Below, one piece after another: positions 8,812 through 18,748 of a DNA stretch of 64,000 bases (position 1 is the first letter of the stretch; the number at the start of each line of letters is the position of its first letter). Source of the DNA: Hyalangium gracile (GTDB taxonomy: Bacteria > Myxococcota > Myxococcia > Myxococcales > Myxococcaceae); assembly GCF_020103725.1 (NCBI RefSeq), contig NZ_JAHXBG010000012.1, positions 275,664 to 339,663 of the forward strand, given 5' to 3'. The position numbers were made by a program, and so were the translations under genes. Below the pieces are notes generated by a model. It saw only the letters and a program-made list of their open reading frames with translations, was not told the DNA's origin and made no database searches.

Positions 8812-10250
8812 GCGAGCGTCCCGCGGCCTGGTACCACCGGCTGTTGCCGCGCATCTATCTCATCGGCGTGCTGCACTTCTCGCTCATCATGGGCGCGCTC
8901 ACCCTGGCGAGGAACCTCCTGCTGCCGCCGCCCGATCAGCGGGAGGTGCAGCGGCAGGCCTCTCATCTGGCCCTGGAGCTGGCTCCGCTGCTCCATGCCT
9001 CTCCGGGATTCGAGGAGGGGGCCGCACGGGCCCGCCAGCGGCTGGGCGCACGCATCACCCTGCGTGACGCCCGGGGAGCGCTGCTGGCAAGCAACGTCGA
9101 CGTACCCCACGCCCCGCTGCACGCGGCCGCCGTGGCGAGGCTCGAGCGGGAGCGGGTGCTCACGGTCGATGCGACAGCCACGGTCGGGGTGGCGATTCCA
9201 GAGCAGGGGGCCCTGAGCGCCTACGCCCTGGTCACCCTGCCCCGACGGGCGGCGACTCCGGAGCGGCTGGTGCTCCTGGGCTTCATCGTGCTCGTCTGCA
9301 CGGCGTTGATGTCGCTGCTCATGGCTCGCACGCTGGTTGCGCCCTTGGAGCGGCTGGTGACGACGGCCCGGCGCTTCGGAGCGGGGGCCCTGGAGTCGCG
9401 CACGGGGCTGCATCGGCGTGACGAGCTGGGCCTGGTGGCCGAGGCCTTCGACGAGATGGCCGAGCGCATCACTCGGCTGCTGCGCTCCCAGAAGGAGCTG
9501 ATCGCCAATGTGTCGCATGAGCTGCGCACCCCGCTGTCTCGCATCCGCGTGGCCCTGGATCTGGCCGCCGAGGGCGACGCGGCCGAGGCCCGGGAGGCGC
9601 TCGCGGACATCGCGGGGGACCTCGTCGAGCTGGAGCGCCTGGTGGGAGACGTGCTGACCATGGCGCGGCTCGAGCTCTCCCATGGCGCCGCCACCGGGGC
9701 CACGCCGCCCCTGCGCCGGGAGCCGGTGGAGGCCCGGGAGCTGCTGGACAGGGCCGCGGAACGCTTCCGCTCCGCGCGCCCGAACCACCGGCTGTCGGTG
9801 AGCGAGGAAGGGCCGTTGCCCGTCCTGCGGGCGGATCCGGTGCTCTTGCGTCGTGTGCTCGACAACCTGCTCGACAACGCGGGCAAGTACTCCGAGCCGG
9901 GGACGGAGGTTGCCCTGCGGGCCCAGGTGCGCGCGGGGTGCCTGGAGGTGGTGGTCATGGACGAGGGGATTGGCGTCGGAGAGCAGGATGTGCCGCATCT
10001 CTTCACTCCCTTCTTTCGAAGTGACCGCAGCCGGGCGCGCGATACCGGCGGAGTGGGCCTGGGGCTCACGCTCGCGCGTCGCGTCGCCGAGGCCCATGGA
10101 GGCAGCCTCGTGTTGGAGCGTCGCTCCGAGACAGGACTGCTCGCGAGGCTGCGCCTGCCCGTGGATGGCGCCGTGACGCGGGAGGCGGCCGGCCCCCCCC
10201 GCCTCGAGGGGACCGGCCCCGCGGCGGAGGTCAGGGCGAGTCGACGGTGA
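8808..10250 (+). CDS. sensor histidine kinase (HAMP-HisKA-HATPase)
   Basis: 480 residues. Two membrane segments (about 14-38 and 153-175) bracket a periplasmic sensor of about 115 residues. A HAMP domain follows (176-228), then HisKA with phospho-acceptor H237 in ANVSHELRTPLSRIR, then a GHKL ATPase domain with N-box RRVLDNLLDNAGKYS (about 345), G1-box DEGIGVGEQD and G2-box GGVGLGLTLARRV. Similar in layout to CpxA/EnvZ-type envelope sensors. Its start overlaps the response regulator stop. Its last 20 bases overlap the 3' end of the convergent beta-propeller gene. Confidence 0.95.
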   Translation: MSERPAAWYHRLLPRIYLIGVLHFSLIMGALTLARNLLLPPPDQREVQRQASHLALELAPLLHASPGFEEGAARARQRLGARITLRDARGALLASNVDVPHAPLHAAAVARLERERVLTVDATATVGVAIPEQGALSAYALVTLPRRAATPERLVLLGFIVLVCTALMSLLMARTLVAPLERLVTTARRFGAGALESRTGLHRRDELGLVAEAFDEMAERITRLLRSQKELIANVSHELRTPLSRIRVALDLAAEGDAAEAREALADIAGDLVELERLVGDVLTMARLELSHGAATGATPPLRREPVEARELLDRAAERFRSARPNHRLSVSEEGPLPVLRADPVLLRRVLDNLLDNAGKYSEPGTEVALRAQVRAGCLEVVVMDEGIGVGEQDVPHLFTPFFRSDRSRARDTGGVGLGLTLARRVAEAHGGSLVLERRSETGLLARLRLPVDGAVTREAAGPPRLEGTGPAAEVRASRR

Positions 10251-12204
10251 CAGCCGCCGCGGTTGGCTTGAAGCTGCCCGCGCGCGCGCTGAGGTGCAGC
10301 ACCTCTCCGGGCGTGGCGGGGAGGGCCAGAAGCGCCACGCCCTCCGCGTTCGTCTCCACCTCCCTGCCTGCGATGGAGACGGTGGCGCCGAGCACCGGCC
10401 TTGCCGTCGGGTCATCCGCCACTCGCGCCGCCACTCGCACCGTCACCTCGGCCCACCCGGCGGTGGAGCCGGTGGCGCGGGCCTCCAGCAGCTCGAGCGG
10501 CGGCTGGGGTGTGAGCGGGCAGGAGTCCTGGGTCGGCACACCCTCCAGCCGGTGTCCGTTCACCTCACTCACCACCTGGCCCTGGAACGGGATGCGCTCG
10601 TGCTCCGCCAGCGCTCCCAGGAGGGTGAGGGTGCCGCGCAGGAAGCCGGTGTTCCTGCCTCGCACCGTCAGGTCGGCCTCCCAGCGGCCCAGCAGGATGG
10701 GGGAGGGCGTGGTCAGCGACTCCGTCCCGCTCAGGAAGCTCTCCCCATCATCCGAATAGTCGCTGTAGCGCACCCGCCAGCTCCCGCCCGAGAAGCTCCC
10801 CAGGAAGGTGAGGGTGGCCGTTCCAGAGTGCTGGCCGTGGATGGTTCGACCTGGCACCTGACGCGCGGCCAGGCCGGTATACGCGTCGTAGGGCACCGTC
10901 GTGCGTTCCAGCTCGAGCGTGGAGATGTCCACGATGGGAACGGGTGGGGTGGGGGCCCGAGCGGGGAACCGGAGGATGCGCAGCCGCTGCCAGGTTCCCG
11001 GTTTCCCCTTGCCTCCCACGCGCTCCTCCTTGATGAGCGCCCGGGTCCCATCCGGGAACCAATCGAACTTGCGCGCCAGCGTCCAGCCCTCCTCCAGCAG
11101 GAGCGGCTGTCCGCCGTAGGTGCCGCGCTCGCCCTGGCGATCCATCAGCCACATCTCGTTGAGGCACTGGCGGTTGTTCCAGAGCGCCAGCCGGCCGAGC
11201 TGGGACCAGGCCACCATGTCGATGAGAGAGGGCCGGACCACCTGCGTGAAGACGTTCGTGCGCTCCAGTCCCCTGGCGGAGGTGTAGGCCAGGCGTGTCC
11301 CATCGGGAGAGGGGAAGCTCAGCTCGCTGTAGTCCAGGTGATGGGTGACACGCCGGTGGAGGCCGGTGGCCAGGTCGAACTCGAAGACGTCTCCGTTCAG
11401 CGCCGAGCCTTGGGACTGATACATCACCGTGCGGCCCCCGAGGCCGATCTCGTTGGCCTCGAAGTGGCGCCCGCCGAGCGTCCAGCCCTCGGGGCCCTCG
11501 CCGAGCTGATACGGAGGATTGAAGACACGCGGCTCGATGACGACGTACTCGCTCGCGTGGCGGACCAGCTGGCCCAGGATCATCCGGGGCCCATCGAGCA
11601 CTCCCACTTCCGTCCACAGCACGTGCCTGTCATCTGGGAAGAGGCGGTGCTCCCGGTTCTGGACGCCCTGGAGAAAGCCGTCGGCGGGGTGGCGGACTGG
11701 CAGCATCGCGCGCTGCTGGCAGTCGAGGAGGCTGGGGGCACACTCCAGGATGTACGCCTGGATGTCACCCTTGCCGAAGAGAGGGCGCAAGGCCTCGACA
11801 CCGGCCGGCGCTTCCTGGGTGCTGATCATCAGCCTCCGCATGTCCTGGAAGGGGGCGACATCCCCGAGGGCCCCTCTCGAGGAGAGCTCCAGGCCACACG
11901 TCAGGCATTGAAACCCGCCGCCATCCCGCCTCAGGGTGGCCAGCTGGGACAGGCCATCCGCCTGCCGGAACGTCAGGAGGACATGCCGCGCATCCGGCAG
12001 CAGCCGCGCGGCGTAGTCGGACGCGGAGACCTCCGGTGGCACCGGGATCTCCTGCTCGACTTCGATGGGCTCCAACGGAGGGGGCTCGCCCGCCGTGGCC
12101 GGAAGGGCCAGCAGGGTCAGGAGGGCTGCCAGGTGCCACGGTGCAGGCGTACCTGGCAAGCAGGGACGTGCTCCTCCAATGGTTCTCGGTTGCGATCGGC
12201 TCAT
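10231..12204 (-). CDS. secreted TolB/WD40-like beta-propeller protein with C-terminal Ig-like domain
   Basis: 657 residues. An N-terminal signal peptide (LAALLTLLALPATAG) is followed by a propeller-like region with repeated blade motifs: DARHVLLTFRQADG, FPDDRHVLWTEVG, SPDGTRLAYTSARG, FPDGTRALIKEE. A non-repetitive beta domain follows (about 430-560). The C-terminus (about 590-657) resembles a carboxypeptidase-regulatory/Ig fold (PVLGATVSIAGREVETNAEGVA). No catalytic motif is visible. GGGAGAAGACAC precedes the ATG. The 20-base overlap with the kinase gene is convergent. Function unknown; periplasmic or extracellular binding is the best guess. Confidence 0.8.
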   Translation of the reverse strand: MSRSQPRTIGGARPCLPGTPAPWHLAALLTLLALPATAGEPPPLEPIEVEQEIPVPPEVSASDYAARLLPDARHVLLTFRQADGLSQLATLRRDGGGFQCLTCGLELSSRGALGDVAPFQDMRRLMISTQEAPAGVEALRPLFGKGDIQAYILECAPSLLDCQQRAMLPVRHPADGFLQGVQNREHRLFPDDRHVLWTEVGVLDGPRMILGQLVRHASEYVVIEPRVFNPPYQLGEGPEGWTLGGRHFEANEIGLGGRTVMYQSQGSALNGDVFEFDLATGLHRRVTHHLDYSELSFPSPDGTRLAYTSARGLERTNVFTQVVRPSLIDMVAWSQLGRLALWNNRQCLNEMWLMDRQGERGTYGGQPLLLEEGWTLARKFDWFPDGTRALIKEERVGGKGKPGTWQRLRILRFPARAPTPPVPIVDISTLELERTTVPYDAYTGLAARQVPGRTIHGQHSGTATLTFLGSFSGGSWRVRYSDYSDDGESFLSGTESLTTPSPILLGRWEADLTVRGRNTGFLRGTLTLLGALAEHERIPFQGQVVSEVNGHRLEGVPTQDSCPLTPQPPLELLEARATGSTAGWAEVTVRVAARVADDPTARPVLGATVSIAGREVETNAEGVALLALPATPGEVLHLSARAGSFKPTAAAVTVDSP

Positions 12205-12449
12205 GTGTCTTCTCCCGTGAGAGGGCCCCGGTTCGGAGATGCCAGGAGTCGCGGAGTCGCGAATCCCAAGGGGCCTGCACAGGGTGCAGCCACGAGGCGA
12301 CGTGGGAATGTCTCGCGTATTTCAGCAGATGTCCGCGGACAGGCCGAGAGCCACCGGCCAGGGTGGCGGCTCGGGAAAATTCAAGCCCGAGATGAAATCA
12401 GGTTGCATCCAGAAGGAGTGACTCCGTCAGCCTCGAGTCGGGCATAGAC

Positions 12450-14273
12450 TTGGAGCGCTTGGGCGCAATACGCATCGAACTCCTGGGTGGAGCGCGCATC
12501 CGCGCGGAGCAAGGTGAGACGCGGTCGCTGGAGAAGAAGACGGCGGCCCTGCTGGCCTATCTGGCGCTCGAAGGTGAGACGTCGCGCCCCATCCTCGCCG
12601 GCCTGTTCTGGCCTGACTCTCGAGAGATGACCGCGCGCAACAACCTGTCCCAGGTGGTGCGGCGTCTGCGCGAGCTGACGGGAGAGGCGGGCATCGAGGG
12701 CCGCGACACCTTGCGGCTGTCCGACACCCTGCTCGTGGACCTGCGCTCGCTCCTGCGCGGAGAGCCGGCGTGGATGAAGAGCAAGGTCGGCCCGCTGCTC
12801 GCGGGGCTGAGCTACGACGGCTGCGAGGCGCTGGAGGACTGGCTGGCCACGGCTCGCTCGCGCGTGCTGGTCCTGCAGCAGCGCGCGCTGGGAGCGCGGG
12901 TGCTGAGGGAGGAGCGCGAAGGCCAGCTGTCCACGGCGCTGGAGCTGGCCCAGCAGCTGCTCCAGCTGGAGCCCACCTCCGAGGAGGCGTTCCGGCACCT
13001 CATGCGCCTGCACCACCGGCTGGGAGACCGGAGCACCGCGCTGCAGGTCTGGCGGCAGTGCGAGGAGGTGCTGCGGCGCGAGCTGGGGCTCAGCCCCTCG
13101 GAGGAGACGCGCCAGCTCGCCCGGGAACTCGAGAAGGCGCTCCCCCCGCCGCTCAGCCATCCCCCGTCACGACGGGCCCTGCCACTCTCGGTGGTGCACC
13201 CCCCCATCCTGGCGGGCCGCGAGCGGGAGTGGGCGCGGATGGAGCGGGCCTGGGAGGTGCGCCAGCCCATGTTCGTGATGGGACCGCCGGGCGTGGGCAA
13301 GTCCCGGCTGATGGCGGAGTTCGCCCGCTCCCGAGGCCGCTGGTTGCTGCTGACGGCCCGTCCGGGAGACTTCGACGTTCCCTACGCCACCCACGCCCGG
13401 AGCGCGCGCACGCTGCTGCGGCAGAAGCCGGGGCTGGTGCTGGAGGGCTGGGTGCGGCGCGAGCTGTCGCGGCTGCTGCCGGAGCTGGGAGAGGAGCCGC
13501 TGCCCCTGCCGCCCCCTCCGGAAGAGAAGACGCGCTTCTTCGCGGCCGTCATCCACCTGCTGCGCCAGACGGTGAGCGACATGGACGTCATCGCCTATGA
13601 CGACGCCCAGTACAGCGACCCGGGGAGCAGCGAGCTCAGCTTCTACATCATGGCGGAGCTCCGGGAGGAGGTCGTCGCCCGGCGCTTCCCCCTGTTCGTC
13701 GGCAGCGAGCGCATCGACGAGACCCTCTGGAAGGGCGAGCGCATGCGGCAGGTCGCCGATGCCGGGCAGGCGGAGTGGATCCAGCTCGATCCGCTCGGTC
13801 CCGAGGCGGTGCAGCGGCTGCTGCGCGGCATGAACGTCCCCGCGCTGGAGGACATCTCCGAAGACATCACCCGCTACACCGGCGGCAACCCGCTGTTCAT
13901 CGTGGAGACGGCCAAGCACCTCATCGAGTCCGGAGGCCTCGACGGAGGCGTGCCCGCGGTGCTCTCGGCCCCGGGAAGGGTCAAGGCCCTCATCCAGAAG
14001 CGCCTGGCGCGGCTGTCTCCCGAGGCGCTCCGGCTGGCGCAGGTGCTCGCCGTCGCCCAGGCCGACGTCAGTGTGGAGCAGGCCGCCGCGGCGATGGAGA
14101 CGCCGCCGGAGCGGCTGATGGCCGTCTGGCAGGAGCTGGAAGAGGCCGCGCTCGTGCGAGGGGGCTGGTTCAGCCACGATCTCGTGGGCGAGAGCGTCCT
14201 GGCCGAGCTTCCCTCGGCGATCCGTGAGCTGCTGGCATCCAGGCTCGCCCGGTGCCGGGGAGTCCTGAATTAG
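12450..14273 (+). CDS. BTAD-type transcriptional activator with AAA ATPase, no TPR tail
   Basis: 607 residues from a TTG start (no better codon fits the conserved IRIELLGGARI beginning). Residues 1-95 are a winged-helix DNA-binding part (KKTAALLAYLALEG, RNNLSQVVRRLRELTG). Residues 105-240 are the helical bacterial transcriptional activator domain (EEAFRHLMRLHHRLGDRSTALQVWRQCEEVLRRELGL-type pattern). Residues 265-560 form a STAND-type ATPase with Walker A GPPGVGKS (about 279) and Walker B-like DVIAYDDAQ (about 378). Relatives commonly continue into TPR repeats after ELLASRLAR; here the reading frame stops there. It is divergent from the propeller gene across 245 bp with no visible operator. 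Confidence 0.85.
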   Translation: MERLGAIRIELLGGARIRAEQGETRSLEKKTAALLAYLALEGETSRPILAGLFWPDSREMTARNNLSQVVRRLRELTGEAGIEGRDTLRLSDTLLVDLRSLLRGEPAWMKSKVGPLLAGLSYDGCEALEDWLATARSRVLVLQQRALGARVLREEREGQLSTALELAQQLLQLEPTSEEAFRHLMRLHHRLGDRSTALQVWRQCEEVLRRELGLSPSEETRQLARELEKALPPPLSHPPSRRALPLSVVHPPILAGREREWARMERAWEVRQPMFVMGPPGVGKSRLMAEFARSRGRWLLLTARPGDFDVPYATHARSARTLLRQKPGLVLEGWVRRELSRLLPELGEEPLPLPPPPEEKTRFFAAVIHLLRQTVSDMDVIAYDDAQYSDPGSSELSFYIMAELREEVVARRFPLFVGSERIDETLWKGERMRQVADAGQAEWIQLDPLGPEAVQRLLRGMNVPALEDISEDITRYTGGNPLFIVETAKHLIESGGLDGGVPAVLSAPGRVKALIQKRLARLSPEALRLAQVLAVAQADVSVEQAAAAMETPPERLMAVWQELEEAALVRGGWFSHDLVGESVLAELPSAIRELLASRLARCRGVLN

Positions 14274-14384
14274 CATGTATTGCGGCGAGACCTGCCTTCA
14301 CAGTCATTCCCCAGTCATGCTCCCCTGCTACGAGGCAGTCCTCCGCGCAGGAATGGCCTGCCGGGAATGCAAGGACCCCCTCTC

Positions 14385-16448
14385 GTGAACTCTCGCCCTC
14401 TCCCGCCTCCCTTCCGCCAAGCTTCACGGTTCTTCCGCCAGGTGACCCTCGGCTCGATGCTCTCGCTGAGTTTCCTGGGGGCGTTCGCGGCGCCCGCGCC
14501 CGCGGCCGCCGTCACGGAAGTGAAGTTCCCGGACGACGCGCCCGTGTTCAACGTGCAGCGCTACGGCGCCAAGGGCGATGGCGTGACGGATGACACCCAG
14601 GCCTTCAAGAACGCGATCAACGCCGCCCTGAGCGCCAGCGGCCGGTACGGTGCCCAGAACATCATCTACGTGCCCAACGGCATCTATAAGATCACCGATA
14701 CCCTCAAGAGCGCCGTCACCAACACGACGACGTGGCACGGCTTCCGCTCGGGGCTCTTCCTGCAGGGCGAGAGCCAGGCGGGGACCATCCTGCGCCTTCC
14801 CAGCGCGACGCCGGGCTACACGACCGCCGCGACTCCGAAGGCGGTGCTCCTGACGGGCTCGGAGCACGGGGGCTTCCCCGCCGACTTCCCCGCGGGCGAA
14901 GGCAACGAGGCCTTCCGCCACTACATCCGCAACCTCACCGTCGAGGTGGGCGCCGACAACCCGGGTGCCGTGGGGATCGACTTCCTGGTGAACAACCGGG
15001 GCGGCATCTTCAACGTCACCGTGAAGTCGCTGGACGCCAACCGAGTCGGGCATACGGGCATCAAGATGGATCGCCAGTGGCCCGGCCCTGGCCTCATCAA
15101 GAACGTGACCGTGGTGGGCTTCGAGCGGGGCATCTCCATGGACAACCACGCCCAGTTCGGCATGACGTTCGAGAAGATCACGCTCCAGAACCAGCGCGGC
15201 TACGGGCTCTACGTGGGCACCAACACGGCGGTCATCCGGGGGCTGACGAGCACCAACTCCGTGCCCGTGCTGCACCTGAACTCCAGCCGGGCGCACGCGG
15301 TGCTGCTCGACGGCGTCTTCACGGGCGGGGCCTCGAGCGTCAGCGCGATCACCAGCTCGGGCAAGCTCTACGCCCGCAACGTGAAGAGCACCGGCTACGG
15401 CATGGTCATCCAGGACAACGGCGCCAACAACCGGGATGTCGCCGGTGGTAGCGCGACGGTGACGGTGGCCGAGTACAAGTCGTTCGGTGAGCACAAGGAG
15501 TTCGCGGACTCCATCCCGGGCGCCATCCACCTGCAGGTGAGGGACACGCCGGAGTTCAACACCACGGACCTCACCCAGTGGATCAACGTGAAGAGCAAGG
15601 GCTCCACGGAGGAGGACGCTCTGGGCGCCATCCAGAGGGCCATCGACGAGAACCTGCCCATCGTCTACCTGCCACAGGGCAGCTACTACGTGTCCAACAC
15701 CATCGTGCTGCGAGGGTCGATCCGGAAGCTCATCGGCCTGGGCGCCTACATCGGCAAGACGAGCGACTTCCCTGACGGTGCGCCCCTGTTCCGCTTCGAC
15801 GGCGGAGGGCCGGACTTCACGGTCCTCCAGAACCTGCGGGTGAACGGGGATGTGCAGCACAACAGCATCAAGACGCTCGTCATCGCCAACAGCGACATCG
15901 AGGGGACCTACACCAACACCTCCAAGGGAACGGGCAATCTCTATCTCGAGGACGTCATCGGCCCCTCGCCGCTCAACATCACGACGCCCCAGAGGGTCTG
16001 GGCCCGCCAGCTGAACATCGAGTTCCACGGGGATGAGACGACCAACCACATCACCAACAACAAGGGCCAGCTATGGATCCTCGGCTACAAGACGGAGGGC
16101 GAGCATGGCTCCCTGCTGGTGAACAACGGAGGCTGGGTCGAGCTGCTCGGCGGCTTCTTCTATCCGAACAGTGGACAGGGGACCGCGCCCATGATCATCA
16201 ACAACGATGGCTCCCTGAGCCTCACCTACAAGAAGGATGATCTGACCAGCAACAACTATCCCATCCACGTCCGCGACATTCGCGGGACGGTGACCAGTGA
16301 CTTCACGGCCGCGGAGGCTCCCAGCGGCAACAACTGCGCGCTCTACAGCAGCGCGAAGACGAAGTACTCCGCCGCCGCCGCGTTCATCAGCACCGTGCTC
16401 TCCGCCGAGGACGAGCAGCCGCTCTCGAGCAGCGTCCAGGAGCAGTAG
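14385..16448 (+). CDS. secreted tandem beta-helix glycan hydrolase/lyase (GH55 / Pectate_lyase_3 type)
   Basis: 687 residues from the GTG at 14385, which has AAGGA nine bases upstream and gives a normal signal peptide (QVTLGSMLSLSFLGAFAAPAPAAA). Two copies of the right-handed beta-helix entry motif are present: FNVQRYGAKGDGVTDDTQAF, then NIIYVPNGIYKITDT (first lobe), and INVKSKGSTEEDALGAIQRA with PIVYLPQGSYYVSNT (second lobe, about residue 400). Two tandem helices in one chain are characteristic of GH55-type exo-beta-1,3-glucanases, but substrate cannot be decided from sequence. Asn-rich turns (NNRG, NHAQFG, NTNTA) are typical of helix rungs. A terminator-like hairpin follows. Likely a secreted enzyme against fungal or bacterial glycan. 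Confidence 0.82.
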   Translation: MNSRPLPPPFRQASRFFRQVTLGSMLSLSFLGAFAAPAPAAAVTEVKFPDDAPVFNVQRYGAKGDGVTDDTQAFKNAINAALSASGRYGAQNIIYVPNGIYKITDTLKSAVTNTTTWHGFRSGLFLQGESQAGTILRLPSATPGYTTAATPKAVLLTGSEHGGFPADFPAGEGNEAFRHYIRNLTVEVGADNPGAVGIDFLVNNRGGIFNVTVKSLDANRVGHTGIKMDRQWPGPGLIKNVTVVGFERGISMDNHAQFGMTFEKITLQNQRGYGLYVGTNTAVIRGLTSTNSVPVLHLNSSRAHAVLLDGVFTGGASSVSAITSSGKLYARNVKSTGYGMVIQDNGANNRDVAGGSATVTVAEYKSFGEHKEFADSIPGAIHLQVRDTPEFNTTDLTQWINVKSKGSTEEDALGAIQRAIDENLPIVYLPQGSYYVSNTIVLRGSIRKLIGLGAYIGKTSDFPDGAPLFRFDGGGPDFTVLQNLRVNGDVQHNSIKTLVIANSDIEGTYTNTSKGTGNLYLEDVIGPSPLNITTPQRVWARQLNIEFHGDETTNHITNNKGQLWILGYKTEGEHGSLLVNNGGWVELLGGFFYPNSGQGTAPMIINNDGSLSLTYKKDDLTSNNYPIHVRDIRGTVTSDFTAAEAPSGNNCALYSSAKTKYSAAAAFISTVLSAEDEQPLSSSVQEQ

Positions 16449-16463
16449 GCCCGGCTGCGCGCG

Positions 16464-16492
16464 GCAGGGCCCTTCTGGGGGGAGGGCCCTGC
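16464..16492 (+). terminator. hairpin after the beta-helix gene
   Basis: Perfect 9-bp stem GCAGGGCCC / GGGCCCTGC around an 11-base loop, 16 bp past the stop; only a weak T-rich tail (CTCCTTGTGCTT) follows. Probably ends transcription before the macro-domain gene. Confidence 0.6.
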
Positions 16493-16621
16493 TGAGGCTC
16501 CTTGTGCTTCAGGGGGCAGGGGAGGACTGGGGGGGAGGTTCGTGCCGGGACAGTTACCCGGGCGATGGGCTGGCACGGGGTCTGCAATCCCAAGCCTCGT
16601 CATCTCACGACGGAGGCACAT

Positions 16622-17152
16622 GTGATTCACGAGGTTACGGGCGACATCCTGCTGTCCAAGGCTCAGGCCATCGCACACGGCATCGCGCCGGGAGACCCCT
16701 TCGACCAGGGGCTGGCGCTGGCGCTGAGGGATCGCTGGCCGGCCATGCTGAAGGACTTCCGGCACTACTCGCACTCGCACCATCCCCAGCCCGGGCAGGC
16801 CTGGGTGTGGGGGGCCAGCACGGGCCAGCGCATCATCAACCTCATGACGCAGGACGCGGCGCCGGGAGAGAAGGGCCGGCCGGGCCGGGCGCGCCTGGAG
16901 TCCGTCAACCACGCCCTGCGCGAGCTGCGGCGCATCGCCCAGGAGGAGAAGCTCACCAGCATCGCCTTGCCGCGCCTGGCCACCGGCGTCGGCGGCCTGG
17001 ACTGGAAGGACGTCCTCCCCCTCATCCACACCCACCTGGGGACGGCCGGCATCCCGGTCATCGTCTACAGCACCTACCGGGCGAATCAGCAGGCCGTGGA
17101 GCCCCTCTCCCCTCAGGGCTTCGCGCAAACCATGCGCCCCGAGGCGCGCTGA
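16622..17152 (+). CDS. macro-domain protein (ADP-ribose/O-acetyl-ADP-ribose processing type)
   Basis: 176 residues from the GTG at 16622, chosen because CGGAGG lies five bases upstream and the domain begins at once (IHEVTGDILLSKAQAIAHGI). The first strand VTGDIL, the HGIAPGD loop, and the central IALPRLATGVGGLDW segment (phosphate-binding loop) are the standard macro-fold signatures of the ALC1/TARG1-like branch. The domain fills the whole protein. Expected role: binding or hydrolysis of ADP-ribose adducts. It stands alone between a hydrolase and a convergent lnt gene, with no visible ADP-ribosyltransferase partner. Confidence 0.87.
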   Translation: MIHEVTGDILLSKAQAIAHGIAPGDPFDQGLALALRDRWPAMLKDFRHYSHSHHPQPGQAWVWGASTGQRIINLMTQDAAPGEKGRPGRARLESVNHALRELRRIAQEEKLTSIALPRLATGVGGLDWKDVLPLIHTHLGTAGIPVIVYSTYRANQQAVEPLSPQGFAQTMRPEAR

Positions 17153-17284
17153 CGAACACCTTGCGCGTCCGGGAGGCCACGGCGGGCTTCCCGGACGGCG
17201 GTCGACCAACCCAGGCGGGCCAGTGAGAACCGGGCAGGAGCCCCGGCCTCTCGCTGGCCCGTCGTCGTTCATGGCGGTGCCGGC

Positions 17285-18748
17285 TCAGGGAGGTGGGGAC
17301 CACAGGCGGCGCCAGCGGCTGTACGGCGTGGTTGCGGGCCGAGGCGTCATCCGGGCGCGGTGCAGCATGGCCGGGCCCGCCGCCGTCGTCGTCTCGCTCC
17401 AGGCGGCCGTGTCCGGATCGAACGTGCCGCTGTGGCCCTCCGTCACCGCACGCACCAGCGGCAGGCCATACTCCCGCGATCGCGCCACCCCCATGGCCAG
17501 CGTCATCCGGTGGAGGAGCGCCCGGCGGAACCAGTGCTCGTTGCCGGCGTTGAGCAGCACCTGAGGGCGCTCGTCCGGGGTTACCAGCTCGGTGAAGGCG
17601 ACCTCGTAGCAGAGCAGCGGGCGTACGGAGGCGCCGCTCGCCTCGAAGGCGCGCTGGGGGGGCCGCCACGCGCTCACGTTCGTCTTCAGCGTGTTGAGCT
17701 CGAGCGCGGCGAACAGGGAGCGCAGCAGCGAGCTGGGAACGTACTCGGAGAACGGGACGAGCTTCTGCTTGTAGTAGACGGGCTGGCCGCCGCGCAGCTC
17801 GACGAGGGCGTTGTAGCGACCCGCCGCTGGCGCCGGCAGCAACGCTCCCGCGAAGACAGGGCCGCCCTGGGGCCCGAGCACCTCGGCGAGAGGCTGGAGG
17901 TTCGCCCCACCGTCGCGGATGACGGACTCAGGCCAGACGACCCAGTCCGCTCGAGCCTCGCGAGTGGCCGCCACGTACTGGGAGAGCAGCGAGAGATCAT
18001 CCCGCACGCTGTCTCCTGGCCCAGCGGAGGGAAGGGTGACGGTGGCGATCGTGACGGCGTGGACGTCGGCGGGAGTCGTCCATCGCGTGGGCAGCAAGAG
18101 GCCGAGGCCGAGCAGTGCCGCCGCCATCCCGGCGATGGGGACCGCCCTCGGTGTCTGGCTCCAGAGCCCGAGGCCCGCCGCCACCCACAGCGGGAGCAGC
18201 CCCGCCCCCTGGGCGCCGAGGACCGCCAGCCAGTGTCCGAGCGGCCCGAGCGCCATCCAGTAGCCGTAGTGCAGCCAGGGGAAGCCGAGCCACGCGTCGT
18301 GGATGAGCGCCTGGGTGAGCACCAGCCCTGGCGCGTGGAGCACGGGCAGCCAGGGTGCCAGGGCACTTCGGGACAGCCTGCTCGAGGCCCACCCCCACAG
18401 CCCGTACGGCAGCGCGATCAGCAGCAGGAAGCCGCCCACCACGCCGCCGCCGACGATGCGCTCGGTGGGAGTCAGCACATAGAGGACGTCGGTGATCCAG
18501 TACAGGGTGCTCGCCGCCAGCGTCACGCCGAACACCGCGCCTGCTCGAAGGCCCACGCGCGGCGCGGGGCACCTCGCCAGCGCGCGGAAGTAGCACGCGA
18601 AGCCGGCGACGAGCCCGAGCACGTTGGCGGGGAACACCCACAGCAGGTGCGCGGAGGCCCCCACCAGCAGGCCTCCCACGCCAGCGAGCACGTACGGCTT
18701 CCACGGCTCGGGCAGTGAGCTCCAGCGAGCGCTCAGCGCGGTCAGCAA
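17285..18748 (-). CDS. lnt: apolipoprotein N-acyltransferase
   Basis: 487 residues from a TTG at 18748 that overlaps the upstream stop by 7 bases and has AAGGTG eight bases ahead; an upstream frame extension would overlap the neighbour by over 100 bases. Six or so N-terminal membrane segments are followed by a periplasmic carbon-nitrogen hydrolase domain with the catalytic triad visible: Glu274 (VVWPESVI), Lys329 (YYKQKLVPFSEYVP) and Cys380 (LLCYEVAF). It transfers the third acyl chain to lipoproteins in the inner membrane. Last gene of a three-gene operon with the phosphodiesterase and a foldase-like protein, an unusual setting; a housekeeping copy elsewhere is likely. Confidence 0.9.
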   Translation of the reverse strand: MLTALSARWSSLPEPWKPYVLAGVGGLLVGASAHLLWVFPANVLGLVAGFACYFRALARCPAPRVGLRAGAVFGVTLAASTLYWITDVLYVLTPTERIVGGGVVGGFLLLIALPYGLWGWASSRLSRSALAPWLPVLHAPGLVLTQALIHDAWLGFPWLHYGYWMALGPLGHWLAVLGAQGAGLLPLWVAAGLGLWSQTPRAVPIAGMAAALLGLGLLLPTRWTTPADVHAVTIATVTLPSAGPGDSVRDDLSLLSQYVAATREARADWVVWPESVIRDGGANLQPLAEVLGPQGGPVFAGALLPAPAAGRYNALVELRGGQPVYYKQKLVPFSEYVPSSLLRSLFAALELNTLKTNVSAWRPPQRAFEASGASVRPLLCYEVAFTELVTPDERPQVLLNAGNEHWFRRALLHRMTLAMGVARSREYGLPLVRAVTEGHSGTFDPDTAAWSETTTAAGPAMLHRARMTPRPATTPYSRWRRLWSPPP

